The notes under the pieces are model-generated. The model searched no databases. It saw only the letters and a list, made by a program, of their open reading frames with translations, and was not told where the DNA came from. The position numbers and the translations under genes were made by a program. A DNA stretch of 64,000 nt, from NCBI GenBank assembly GCA_947331495.1, contig CAMZOI010000001.1:806001-870000 (forward strand), read 5' to 3'. Below are positions 38,556 to 46,709 of this stretch, piece by piece (position 1 is the stretch's first letter; the number at the start of each line of letters is the position of its first letter). Origin of the DNA: Erythrobacteraceae bacterium Alg239-R51 (GTDB lineage: Bacteria > Pseudomonadota > Alphaproteobacteria > Sphingomonadales > Sphingomonadaceae).

Positions 38556-39784
38556 AGCAAAGCCGAGCCCTGACGATCGCGAACGGCCAGCTCGTAACCG
38601 CGCAAGGCATGCGCCGTGGCGCGGTGCGGTTGGTCGATGGTCGCGTTGCGGAAATGGGCGATATCCGTCCGAGCGAAGGGGATCAGGTCCACGATGCCAA
38701 AGGCATGGTCGTGGCCCCGGGACTTGTCGATCTGGGCGTATTCGCAATCGATAAACCTGCCTTTCACTTTGGCGGCATCACTAGGGCAGCGTTGATGCCC
38801 GACCAGGCGCCGCCGCTCGACCTGCCCAGCCGGGTTGCGCACGTATCCAAGAGCGGCAAGCCTGATTTCTGGGTCCACCCTCTTGCGGCGGGGACCCGCG
38901 GCCTGATTGGGCGAGAAATTGCGGAGATCGCGCTCATGTGCGAGGCCGGGGCCAAGGGTATCGCGACCGGTCGTGCTTGGGTTGCAGATGCGGGCGTCAT
39001 GCTGCGCTTGCTGCAATATGCGGCCATGCTCGACCTGCCAGTCGTGGCGCATGCTGAAGATGCCGCTCTGGTGGGGGGAGCGGTGGCGACATCCGGCGAG
39101 ATCGCCACCCGGCGAGGCCTGCCGAGCGCTCCTGCTGAAGCGGAGGCGATTGCCTTGGCCCGCGATATTGCCCTGGCGGAAATGGCGCGCGCGCGGATCC
39201 ATTTCCGGCAGGTGACGACGCGTCGCGGACTGGATCTGGTCCGCGATGCGAAATCGCGTGGCGTTTCGGTCACGGCAGGAGTCACGCCCGCGCATTTCAT
39301 GCTCTCCGATCTCGCAACGGTCGATTTTCGTACCTTTGCGCGCCTGTCGCCCCCCTTGAGGTGCGAGGAAGACCGGCAAGCGGTGCGCAACGCCATTGCC
39401 GACGGCACGATCGATGTGATCTCCAGCGGTCATGATCCTCGCGGGCCTGAAGATAAGCGCTTGCCTTTTTCCGATGCCGAGCCGGGCATGGCCGGGGCCG
39501 AGACGCTTCTCGCGATGGTTCTGACACTCGTGCGTGACGAACTCATCGATCTTCCGCGTGCTTTCGACCTCGTTTCGACAACCCCTGCGCGCATTCTGGG
39601 TGTCGAAGCTGGCAGGCTGACCAGAGGTCTGGAAGCGGATATCGCGCTTGTCGATCCTGACAAGCCATGGGTAGTCCAAAGCGAAAGAATGGAAGCCACT
39701 GCGGGCAATACGCCGTTCGATGGTCAGCCAACTCAAGGCCGGGTCGTGGCGCTTTTCAAGGGTGGTGTGCGGATCGACCGTTGA
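38552..39784 (+). CDS. dihydroorotase-like protein, probably non-catalytic (PyrC')
   Basis: A 410-residue amidohydrolase-fold protein overlapping pyrB by four bases (GTGA). Active dihydroorotases have an Asp-x-His-x-His metal motif after the first strand; here the segment reads [15 protein letters not shown], with both histidines missing. The TDHAPH segment is also altered to [12 protein letters not shown], while AHAED and [10 protein letters not shown] are kept. This pattern matches the inactive PyrC' proteins that assemble with class A PyrB dodecamers. The true dihydroorotase would then be encoded elsewhere. It may alternatively retain an altered catalytic function. Confidence 0.88.
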   Translation: MKQSRALTIANGQLVTAQGMRRGAVRLVDGRVAEMGDIRPSEGDQVHDAKGMVVAPGLVDLGVFAIDKPAFHFGGITRAALMPDQAPPLDLPSRVAHVSKSGKPDFWVHPLAAGTRGLIGREIAEIALMCEAGAKGIATGRAWVADAGVMLRLLQYAAMLDLPVVAHAEDAALVGGAVATSGEIATRRGLPSAPAEAEAIALARDIALAEMARARIHFRQVTTRRGLDLVRDAKSRGVSVTAGVTPAHFMLSDLATVDFRTFARLSPPLRCEEDRQAVRNAIADGTIDVISSGHDPRGPEDKRLPFSDAEPGMAGAETLLAMVLTLVRDELIDLPRAFDLVSTTPARILGVEAGRLTRGLEADIALVDPDKPWVVQSERMEATAGNTPFDGQPTQGRVVALFKGGVRIDR

Positions 39785-39787
39785 TCG

Positions 39788-39822
39788 AAAAAAGCCCCGT
39801 CCGGATCGCACCGGACGAGGCC
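39788..39822 (-). terminator. terminator between pyrC' and the SPOR lipoprotein gene
   Basis: Stem CGTCCGG / CCGGACG (39798-39804, 39811-39817), extended by GCC / GGC across a one-base bulge on each side. On the minus strand it is followed by six T (39793-39788), ending the parA-RHH-SPOR transcript. The plus-strand side has only a weak CTTC tail but may also help end pyrB-pyrC'. Confidence 0.8.
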
Positions 39823-39845
39823 TTCAGTTTGGATGGATCGCGCGT

Positions 39846-41159
39846 TTACCGCGCTGCGACCCGTACGTCTTCTTTAACGGGCCCTAGCGACCCAGGCAGG
39901 GTGCGGTTCGAGGCATAGGCCATACAACCGCCGCCCTTGCGCTCGACCTGACGGCACATTGCTGCGGCAGAAGCCCTTGCATAACCTGTTGCGGCCACGC
40001 GGTAGTAAATCTTGCCATTGACGCGCGCTTTTGTGATTATCCGTTCGGCATTGACTAGGTCGGGATAGCGCGCCTGGAAGATCTTCCAGGCGTCTTGCGC
40101 TTCGGCCTGCGAAGAGAACGATCCCAGCTGAATACTGTAGCCACCGGTGGTCGGGGACGTCTCGGGCCGGGCTGCCACAGCAGCTTTGACCGGAGATTGG
40201 CGGCTTTCGACGCGCGCGTTCGTGCGTTGCGGGACAGTCTGGGCAACTTCGCGTGAGACGAACCGGATTGCCCCGCCCTCGGGCGCTTCGGTCAAGGCGG
40301 CCTCGTCGCGGTCATCGATCTGCGTTGTGCTCTTAACCGGCGGAAGTTCCTTCGCGAGTGCGAAATCGCTGTTCGGCTGTTCGGCGACAGGTTCTTCCTG
40401 TGTCTCGGCCGCCATCATCTCGACGCTCGGGTGATTGACCAATGCAAGATGCGCCGGCTGGCCCGGATCGGCGGCGATTTGCACCCCGAGCAGACTTGCG
40501 ACACGCAGCGAAAACTGTTCGGGCGCAATCATCGCGGCCCATTCGCTCAGCCGCCGACCGACCTGGTCGGCGGGAACGTCTTCGGCGACCATCAGGCGCG
40601 CGGCCTTCCAATTGCCCAGCATTGCATAGGAATAGGCAAGGTTCTGCCGTACCTTTGCGGTGTTCTGGCCGCTGCGCAACGCATTGCCGAGTACGTGGAC
40701 GCCCTCTTCCGGCCGGCCCGCCAGCGCGATGGCAAGACCGAAATCCGCCCGATTAATCGCATTTTCAAAGCGGCGCAGGGTCTCGATCGCTTCAGCTTGT
40801 TTACCCGATGCGGCTTGCGCCAGGGCAAAGCTGATTACAGTGCGAGATGCGGTATCGCCGAGTTCCACAGCTTCGGCTAAGGTGGTGGCGGCCGACTGGA
40901 AACGGCCTTCCTGAAGGTAGGCGTTGCCTAGCAGGGTGCGGGTATAGGCATCGCGCGGCGCGGCCAGTACAGCAGCCTCGGCGTGATCGACAGCCTTCGA
41001 GGCCTTGCCCTTCGCCAGGGCGGCTCCGGCTTTTTCCGCCGAATAGGCGTGGGGCGGGGCGACCTTTCCCGTGCATCCCGACAGCGCCGTGGTGGCCAAA
41101 GCCGTCGTTACGGCAAACTGGACAAGCCGGTTCGTTCTGGCGTTCGTCTGGATACCCAT
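39846..41159 (-). CDS. TPR / SPOR-domain lipoprotein
   Basis: A 437-residue predicted outer-membrane lipoprotein: signal peptide with lipobox TALSGC, tetratricopeptide repeats (about 35-200), a low-complexity linker, and a C-terminal SPOR domain (about 345-415, YSIQLGSFSSQAEAQDAWKI) that binds denuded septal glycan. The ATG at 41159 has a good AAAGGGGAA Shine-Dalgarno. It is the last gene of a unit that begins with parA and a ribbon-helix-helix protein. This context suggests coupling between a ParA positioning system and the cell wall or septum; the function is not known. Confidence 0.85.
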   Translation of the reverse strand: MGIQTNARTNRLVQFAVTTALATTALSGCTGKVAPPHAYSAEKAGAALAKGKASKAVDHAEAAVLAAPRDAYTRTLLGNAYLQEGRFQSAATTLAEAVELGDTASRTVISFALAQAASGKQAEAIETLRRFENAINRADFGLAIALAGRPEEGVHVLGNALRSGQNTAKVRQNLAYSYAMLGNWKAARLMVAEDVPADQVGRRLSEWAAMIAPEQFSLRVASLLGVQIAADPGQPAHLALVNHPSVEMMAAETQEEPVAEQPNSDFALAKELPPVKSTTQIDDRDEAALTEAPEGGAIRFVSREVAQTVPQRTNARVESRQSPVKAAVAARPETSPTTGGYSIQLGSFSSQAEAQDAWKIFQARYPDLVNAERIITKARVNGKIYYRVAATGYARASAAAMCRQVERKGGGCMAYASNRTLPGSLGPVKEDVRVAAR

Positions 41160-41197
41160 GTTATTCCCCTTTGGCGACGATCCCACGTCGCTCAACT

Positions 41198-41707
41198 CTA
41201 TTGTTCGCTCCGCTGCACTTGGGCAGCGAGGCTTGCGATTTCCGGCATTTCCGCGAGCAGCGCGTCGAGCGCATCGGTTACCAATTGCTGCGCGCTGCGA
41301 TTGCGCACCGTACAGGCAAGGCGCAGCTTGAGGTGGCGTTCTTGATCGAGGCGCAGGGTGAAAGCCGCGCGCTTGCCCTGGTTCGACGCGGATGTTCGCT
41401 CCGGCGGTTTGCTCGGTGTAGCCGGTTTGTCGAGATGCGCCTGTATGCGCGAGAGCGATTCACGAACCTGGTTCGGCGCCTGGCGTTCTTTCAAGGCTTG
41501 CGGCGCGATCGCCACCACTTTCCGGGATACCGCCTTGGCGGGCAGCTCGTCGCCCATGTCGTTCCAACCCAAATCTTCCAGATTGGCGGCTGCTTCCTTA
41601 CCATCGATCGGCCCTCGCATGCCCGACTGGGGCCGCATGGCCGGCTTCGCGCCGCCCTTGCGTGCGAGCAGGGTCGAGGACAAAGAAGCGAAATTGGCGT
41701 CAGACAT
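41198..41707 (-). CDS. ParA-associated protein with ribbon-helix-helix-like C-terminus
   Basis: A 169-residue protein directly downstream of parA (24-base gap) on the same strand. The first ~100 residues are Ala/Gly/Pro-rich with a conserved-looking LEDLGWNDMGDELP patch. The C-terminus (KRAAFTLRLDQERHLKLRLA, then NRSAQQLVTDALDALLAEMP) has the beta-strand plus two-helix plan of RHH DNA-binding proteins such as ParG. Candidate ParA partner or cargo/DNA adaptor. GGAGAC precedes the ATG. I do not recognise a named family for the whole protein. Confidence 0.75.
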   Translation of the reverse strand: MSDANFASLSSTLLARKGGAKPAMRPQSGMRGPIDGKEAAANLEDLGWNDMGDELPAKAVSRKVVAIAPQALKERQAPNQVRESLSRIQAHLDKPATPSKPPERTSASNQGKRAAFTLRLDQERHLKLRLACTVRNRSAQQLVTDALDALLAEMPEIASLAAQVQRSEQ

Positions 41708-41731
41708 TGCGCAGTCTCCGCCTGCAAACCG

Positions 41732-42448
41732 TTACTGTGCGACCCGGCGACCGAAGCCACCGGTCGGACGATGGACACCGGGCATCGCAGATTGCGAATT
41801 GGGTGCGGCGAAGACCGTCCGGCGGAAATTCTTCTCCAGCCGGTCGGCGATGTATTTCCAGAGCGCGGTGACTTCGGCGGCAGAGCGGCTGCCCGGATCG
41901 ACTTCCATGACCGTGCGACCATCGATCATCGACGCGGCAAAGTCGGTGCGGTGATGGAGAGTGATCGGCGCGACCGTACCGTGCTGCGATAGCGCGACGG
42001 CTGCCTCGGAGGTGATCTTGGCCTTGGGCGTGGCCCCGTTGACGACGAAGACAAGCGGCTTTCCGGCGCGTTCGCACAGGTCGACCGTTGCCCCGACGGC
42101 TCGCAGATCGTGCGGGCTGGGCCGGGTCGGTACCACGATCAGCTCGGCTACCGAAATTACTGACTGAATGGCCATGGTAATCGCAGGCGGGGTGTCGATG
42201 ACCGCCAGTTTGAAGCCCTGCGACCGCAAGACCGCCAAGTCGTTGGCAAGCCGCGCCACGGTCGTTTGCGCAAATGCGGGAAATTCGGCTTCGCGCTCGT
42301 TCCACCAATCGGCCAGCGAACCTTGCGGGTCGATATCGATGAGCACGACCGGGCCGGCGCCCGCGCGCTGAGCCTGAACGGCCATATGTCCGGAGAGCGT
42401 GGTCTTGCCCGATCCGCCCTTTTGCGATGCCAATGCCAGTACACGCAA
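41732..42448 (-). CDS. ParA-family ATPase
   Basis: A 238-residue deviant-Walker ATPase: ALASQKGGSGKTTLSGHMA near the N-terminus, DIDPQGSLADWW (Walker A'), VIDTPPAIT (Walker B) and VVPTRPSPHDLRA. I start at TTG 42448 because a GGGGGAC Shine-Dalgarno stands seven bases upstream and the P-loop then falls at residues 9-16, as in typical ParA; an ATG at 42520 adds 24 unlike residues and has no Shine-Dalgarno. It is not next to parB or gid genes, so it is an orphan ParA that may position a cellular structure rather than the chromosome. Its partner is probably the adjacent RHH-like protein. Confidence 0.88.
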   Translation of the reverse strand: MRVLALASQKGGSGKTTLSGHMAVQAQRAGAGPVVLIDIDPQGSLADWWNEREAEFPAFAQTTVARLANDLAVLRSQGFKLAVIDTPPAITMAIQSVISVAELIVVPTRPSPHDLRAVGATVDLCERAGKPLVFVVNGATPKAKITSEAAVALSQHGTVAPITLHHRTDFAASMIDGRTVMEVDPGSRSAAEVTALWKYIADRLEKNFRRTVFAAPNSQSAMPGVHRPTGGFGRRVAQ

Positions 42449-42676
42449 GACTTGGTCCCCCTGGTTTGCGCCCGTCTCAAGTTCTTTACTTGCTGCAACA
42501 GTGTGCAGCGGTCTTGGCATGGCAATCGCAGACTACCCCTAATTTAGAGTTAATCGGCGACGCTTTTCAGCGCCCGTGAAGAAGCGGTCGCAACACCACA
42601 TTTCGCTAACACGCGGTTTACTATAGAACGTCGTGCAACTGGCGCCTTGACGCGCCGCCAGACAGGGGAGGTTCCG

Positions 42677-43651
42677 ATGGTTCTGACTTGCCGTGAGGCT
42701 GTGGTTGCTGCCGGCGTGATCGGTCTTTTTCTCACGCCAGCCGCGGCCATGGCAGACGTCAAGGCAGGGGTCGATGCCTGGTCGAGAGGAGAATATACTG
42801 CAGCCGTACGCACCTGGACCGAGCTAGCGGCACAAGGCGACCCCGATGCGCAGTTCAACATGGGCCAGGCCTATCGTCTCGGACGCGGCGTAGAAAGCGA
42901 TCTGGCGCAGGCCGAAGCGCTTTACGCAAAGGCGGCCGCTCAGGGGCATGTGAAGGCGGCCGACAATTACGGACTTCTCCTGTTCCAGAAGGGCGAGCGG
43001 GAGCAGGCGATGCCTTACCTGACATCTGCGGCGGGCCGCGGCGATCCGCGCGCGCAGTACATAATGGGTATCGCGCATTTCAACGGCGACCTTGTCGAGA
43101 AGGACTGGACGCGAGCCTATGCACTGTTGACTCTTTCAAAGGATACCGGCCTGCCACAGGCCCGCTCGGCGCTCACGCAGATGGACGAGTACGTGCCGAT
43201 CGATGATCGCCAGCAGGCGCAAACGCTCGCTGCCGTTCTCAAGGCCGAGGCAGAGGCGACGCGCGTGCGCAATCTTGTTGCAGTGAACCGGGCGCTTGGA
43301 GATGATCGCTCCGGCGTTAGCTCGACCGGATCGGAACTGGAAACGCTTCAAGAAGAGACGGGGGCAGCTTCGGCCAACCCAATATTCTCGCCACCCGTAA
43401 CGCTCACCCCTGCGCACGTGGCGTCCGGCCCATGGAAAGTGCAGTTGGGCGCGTTCGGCGTCGACGGCAATGCCGAACGACTCTGGGCCAGACTTGCAAT
43501 CCGACAGGAACTGGCGGGCAAAACCAGGTTGACCGAAAAGGATGGTCCCCTGACCGTTCTTTTCGCCCAGGGTTTCGCCACCCGGGCCGAGGCTCGAACA
43601 GCATGTGACGCCTTAAAAGCGAACGGCGATGATTGCCTCGTTACCCGTTGA
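42677..43651 (+). CDS. Sel1-repeat / SPOR-domain protein
   Basis: A 324-residue exported protein: signal peptide (cleavage near AAAMADV), Sel1-like repeats (about 30-150, with GDPDAQFNMGQAYRLGRGV and GDPRAQYIMGIAHFNGDLV) and a C-terminal SPOR domain (about 250-324, WKVQLGAFGVDGNAERLWAR). GGGGAGG precedes the ATG at 42677. It is divergent from the parA unit, whose last gene also encodes a SPOR protein, and so may share its function at the septum. The next gene, DUF418, begins 70 bases downstream. Confidence 0.85.
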   Translation: MVLTCREAVVAAGVIGLFLTPAAAMADVKAGVDAWSRGEYTAAVRTWTELAAQGDPDAQFNMGQAYRLGRGVESDLAQAEALYAKAAAQGHVKAADNYGLLLFQKGEREQAMPYLTSAAGRGDPRAQYIMGIAHFNGDLVEKDWTRAYALLTLSKDTGLPQARSALTQMDEYVPIDDRQQAQTLAAVLKAEAEATRVRNLVAVNRALGDDRSGVSSTGSELETLQEETGAASANPIFSPPVTLTPAHVASGPWKVQLGAFGVDGNAERLWARLAIRQELAGKTRLTEKDGPLTVLFAQGFATRAEARTACDALKANGDDCLVTR

Positions 43652-43721
43652 GGAAAACAACAATCGCCTCTTCCGCTTCAACGACGACCTGATAGTCCCC
43701 TGCGACCTAGGGGGAGGGTAC

Positions 43722-45002
43722 ATGAACGATATCGCAGCAACCGAAACGCCGGACCAGCCACGGCCCGTTGCAGGCACGGGCAATCGGATCGCCAGCCTTG
43801 ATTTCATTCGGGGCATAGCAGTCATGGGCATACTTGCAGCGAATATCGTCGCGTTCGGTCAGCCGATGACCGCCTACATGTATCCCGGTGCCTTCACTGT
43901 CCCGCACAGCACGGCGGAGGACTGGATGTGGGTCGCACAATTCGTGGCCATCGACGGCAAGATGCGCGGGCTGTTCTCGCTGCTGTTCGGCGCCGGTCTG
44001 ATCCTGTTTCTTGAAAAAGCCTGGGCGAAAGGCGCGACCCGATGGCTGCAGGTCAAACGCCTATTCTGGCTTGGTCTGTTCGGCCTCGTGCATTATTTCC
44101 TGATCTGGCGCGGCGACATCTTGTTTCTCTACGCCTGTTCGGGCCTTGCCGCCTTGCTGTTCGTAAAGCTGTCGCCAAAGCGACAAGTGCTGCTTGGCCT
44201 GCTCGGTTATTTCGGCGGCGTGCTGCTTTACGTCGGGCTTGTCGGATTTCTGCCGCTGGTCGCCGACAACGATGCCGGCATCACATCGCAACCGGGCATG
44301 GCGGAAATGGTGGAGGGTCTGGAAGCCTCGAAACAGGAAGACCTGGCCGACGGGCGATACGAAACGCAGCTTATTGCGGAAGGAAGGCACGGCGAATGGG
44401 TAGGGCACAATGTCGCGGTCCACGGTCCCGACCTCGGTTTCACCCTGTTGATGTTCTGGTTCGAAACGCTGCCCTTGATGCTGATCGGCATGGCTCTTTA
44501 CCGCCTTGGCATGTTCGATGGCAGGATGCATCACGGGCGCCAGAGGAAATGGGGGGCCGGGCTGCTCATCGCAGGCGTTCTTCTCACGATCCCTATCGCC
44601 ATGTGGGTTAAAGCCGGGGGTCTCACATTTTATGGAACGCTCGCGGCGATGAGCGGATGGAGCATGTCGCCGCGCCTGTTCATGATCCTCGGCCTGGCAA
44701 GCCTGTTGGCAATGTGGGGCAACAAGGCGAACGGATGGCTTGCCGAACGCGTCTCGGCCGCAGGCCGCGCGGCGTTCACCAACTACCTTGGCACCTCGAT
44801 ATTGATGATGCTGGTCTTCCATGGCTGGGGTGGCGGATTGTTCGGGCAATTGGGACGCAGTGAACTTTATCTCGTGGCGATCATGACCTGTGCGGCGATG
44901 TTGGCGTGGTCGAAACCTTGGCTCGAACATTATCGTTACGGTCCGCTCGAATGGCTCTGGCGCTGTCTGACCTACGGGAAGCGCTTCGCGCTGAAGCGCT
45001 GA
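43722..45002 (+). CDS. DUF418 family membrane protein
   Basis: A 426-residue polytopic inner-membrane protein with about eight to ten helices. It matches DUF418/YeiB-like proteins: the opening segment RIASLDFIRGIAVMGILAAN, FSLLFGAGLILFLEKA and, near the C-terminus, GRAAFTNYLGTSILMMLVF are characteristic. Function is unproven. ATG 43722 is supported by a GGGGGAGGG Shine-Dalgarno and by the family-like N-terminus. Confidence 0.88.
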   Translation: MNDIAATETPDQPRPVAGTGNRIASLDFIRGIAVMGILAANIVAFGQPMTAYMYPGAFTVPHSTAEDWMWVAQFVAIDGKMRGLFSLLFGAGLILFLEKAWAKGATRWLQVKRLFWLGLFGLVHYFLIWRGDILFLYACSGLAALLFVKLSPKRQVLLGLLGYFGGVLLYVGLVGFLPLVADNDAGITSQPGMAEMVEGLEASKQEDLADGRYETQLIAEGRHGEWVGHNVAVHGPDLGFTLLMFWFETLPLMLIGMALYRLGMFDGRMHHGRQRKWGAGLLIAGVLLTIPIAMWVKAGGLTFYGTLAAMSGWSMSPRLFMILGLASLLAMWGNKANGWLAERVSAAGRAAFTNYLGTSILMMLVFHGWGGGLFGQLGRSELYLVAIMTCAAMLAWSKPWLEHYRYGPLEWLWRCLTYGKRFALKR

Positions 45003-45042
45003 CGCACGGGGTTGCTATTGCGAAACACTCGCACTAGAAATG

Positions 45043-45065
45043 CTCCTGCGAATCAATCGCAGGAG
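45043..45065 (+). promoter_or_regulatory. perfect palindrome at the bfd ribosome-binding site
   Basis: CTCCTGCGA and TCGCAGGAG are perfect 9-base inverted repeats with a five-base loop, and the right arm includes most of the AGGAGG Shine-Dalgarno of bfd. As DNA, its core TGCGAATCAATCGCA differs at one position from the TGCGAATnATTCGCA form of a Fur-type box; as RNA it would hide the ribosome-binding site. Which mode is used cannot be told from sequence. Confidence 0.6.
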
Positions 45066-45075
45066 GTTTACCAGC

Positions 45076-45267
45076 GTGTATATCTGCATCTGCAACGCCA
45101 TCAGAGAGAACGAACTGCGTCGGGTCGCGCGGCACGTTTCTGGGGATGCAGAAGCCTGTTATGCTGCACTGGGCAAGCGGCCAAATTGCGGATCATGCCT
45201 GGACGACGCCGAGGACGTTCTTTTCGAAGAACGTGAACTTGGCTTTCAGTCCGCTGCCGCGGCCTGA
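45076..45267 (+). CDS. bfd: bacterioferritin-associated ferredoxin Bfd
   Basis: A 63-residue [2Fe-2S] protein that reduces the iron core of bacterioferritin so that iron can be released. Cys4, Cys6, Cys38 and Cys41 (VYICICN and RPNCGSC) occupy exactly the cluster positions known in E. coli Bfd. The start is GTG, fixed by AGGAGG at ideal spacing and by the conserved N-terminus. The bfr gene follows in the same direction after 135 bases. A palindrome overlapping the Shine-Dalgarno suggests iron control. Confidence 0.94.
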   Translation: MYICICNAIRENELRRVARHVSGDAEACYAALGKRPNCGSCLDDAEDVLFEERELGFQSAAAA

Positions 45268-45402
45268 CTGGACGATACTGATTAGCTCTCGCAACTGGCG
45301 GAAATCCGCCGGTTTATTGTGTTTCTCCTTGCATTTTGCAGATCTGCGGGCGCATAGCGACGTAGTCTGAACACGTAATCAGTAACTGTCGGGAGATCCG
45401 CC

Positions 45403-45894
45403 GTGAAGGGCGATGACAAGGTTATAGAGTTCCTCAACAAGGCGCTCACCAACGAACTCACCGCGATCAACCAGTACTGGCTGCATTACCGCGTACTGGC
45501 GGATTGGGGCGTTACGAGATTGGCCGAGTACGAGCGGCATGAATCCATCGACGAGATGAAACATGCCGATCTGCTTGCCGAGCGTATCCTGTTCCTGAGC
45601 GGACTTCCAAACTTCCAGGCTATCCACAAATTAAAGGTGGGCGAAACGGTCGAGGAAATTCTCCGGGCCGATCTGGCCATGGAGATGGAGGCTATCCCGT
45701 TGTTGAAGGAGGCAGCAGATTACTGTCAGGAAGTCCGCGATTTTACCAGTGGACAGCTCTTCGAAAGCATTCTTGCCAGCGAAGAAGAACACGTCGATTT
45801 CCTTGAAACGCAGTTCGACATGATCGCCCGAATGGGTCTGGAAAACTACGTGCAACTCAACAGCAAACCCGCAGGCGAGGGCGAAGCCGGCTAA
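45403..45894 (+). CDS. bfr: bacterioferritin Bfr
   Basis: Heme-containing iron-storage ferritin subunit, 163 residues, that assembles into a 24-mer. Ferroxidase residues Glu18, Glu51 and His54 and the heme ligand Met52 (IDEMKHAD) sit at the positions known from E. coli Bfr; EEEHVDFLETQ supplies the later ferroxidase ligands. The start is GTG with a GGGAGA Shine-Dalgarno. A weak GGCGG / CCGCC hairpin lies between bfd and bfr (45297-45310). Its last four bases overlap the convergent small gene. Confidence 0.96.
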   Translation: MKGDDKVIEFLNKALTNELTAINQYWLHYRVLADWGVTRLAEYERHESIDEMKHADLLAERILFLSGLPNFQAIHKLKVGETVEEILRADLAMEMEAIPLLKEAADYCQEVRDFTSGQLFESILASEEEHVDFLETQFDMIARMGLENYVQLNSKPAGEGEAG

Positions 45895-46097
45895 CCGACT
45901 TGCCAGAACGCGGCATGATTGCCGCCATGTTTCGTTAGGCGCGCCAGGATATGGTCACCGTTGCGGAATATCGCGCGACCATGACTGACATTTATGTCCG
46001 CTACGGTCAGCGCATTCGCAATACTTGGCGTATCCAGCTCGATCTCTCCGGCACCGTCTTTTCCGAGGGGTTGAAGGCAAACCTTTATGCGGGACAT
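45891..46097 (-). CDS. small protein of unknown function beside bfr
   Basis: A 68-residue protein (MSRIKVCLQPLGKDGAGEIE ... GNHAAFWQVG) of mixed beta-type pattern without signal peptide or membrane helix. An AAGGAGAGG Shine-Dalgarno precedes the ATG at 46097. Its stop overlaps the bfr stop by four bases in convergent orientation. No family recognised. Confidence 0.6.
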   Translation of the reverse strand: MSRIKVCLQPLGKDGAGEIELDTPSIANALTVADINVSHGRAIFRNGDHILARLTKHGGNHAAFWQVG

Positions 46098-46214
46098 CGA
46101 CCTCTCCTTGTCGCCGGTCCCGGTATAACCCGGATACCCTGACTGCCGCATCAACAATTGATTGCTCTGCCGCAAAATCAGGTCAGCCTGTCGGCAGGCG
46201 TGCGAAACGAACGA

Positions 46215-46709
46215 CTACCTGCGGCGGTGCAGCTTTCTCATCCGTTCGCGGTTGCGCTTCGCCGCTGTTCGCGTCTCCATCACAAAACTTCCGAGCCCCG
46301 CGACGAGCAGGGCCATTGTAACGATCCAGGTAAAGGCAACAAGCGTGCCCAACGGGGTGGTGACGAAAGCACTTACGAACAACAACGCGATGACGATACT
46401 GATGGTAAGCGCCGAAGCCGTGCTGAGCATGACCGCCCTTTGCGCATGCGCGCGTCGTTTCTCCAACGCAGGCAGTTCGTCGAGCAGGTCTCCTGCGGTT
46501 TCAGATTCTTCCGCAGCAAGGATGCGTTCAATCCGATTGGCCACCCAGATCAGGCGGTTGGTCATCACGTTCATCACCGCACCGATCCCGGCAAGCAGGA
46601 AAGCGGGCGCAAGGCTCAGCTGGACGACGTTCTGCACCCGAACAGTGGAACTCGTCCGTTCGAGAAACTCTATCCCGGACATGGCGGTGGTCAGGTCGAA
46701 GGGCATCAT
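46215..46709 (-). CDS. DUF2721 family membrane protein
   Basis: A 164-residue protein with three membrane helices (about 28-50, 92-112, 118-140) and a charged coiled segment between (RIERILAAEESETAGDLLDE). It matches DUF2721 (VQNVVQLSLAPAFLLAGIGA, MNVMTNRLIWVANRIE). Function unknown. The first ATG overlaps the der stop (ATGA), so it is the second gene of a der operon. The tail is strongly basic (TAAKRNRERMRKLHRRR). Confidence 0.85.
   Translation of the reverse strand: MMPFDLTTAMSGIEFLERTSSTVRVQNVVQLSLAPAFLLAGIGAVMNVMTNRLIWVANRIERILAAEESETAGDLLDELPALEKRRAHAQRAVMLSTASALTISIVIALLFVSAFVTTPLGTLVAFTWIVTMALLVAGLGSFVMETRTAAKRNRERMRKLHRRR

Noticed and set aside
38330-39811. 493-codon open frame on the minus strand opposite pyrC'
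   Set aside because: It mirrors a well-supported gene on the plus strand, has Arg/His/Gln-rich shadow composition and no recognisable domain; long antisense frames are expected at this GC content.
45297-45310. GGCGG / CCGCC hairpin between bfd and bfr as a terminator
   Set aside because: Only a 5-bp stem and an interrupted T-rich tail; too weak to call with confidence.
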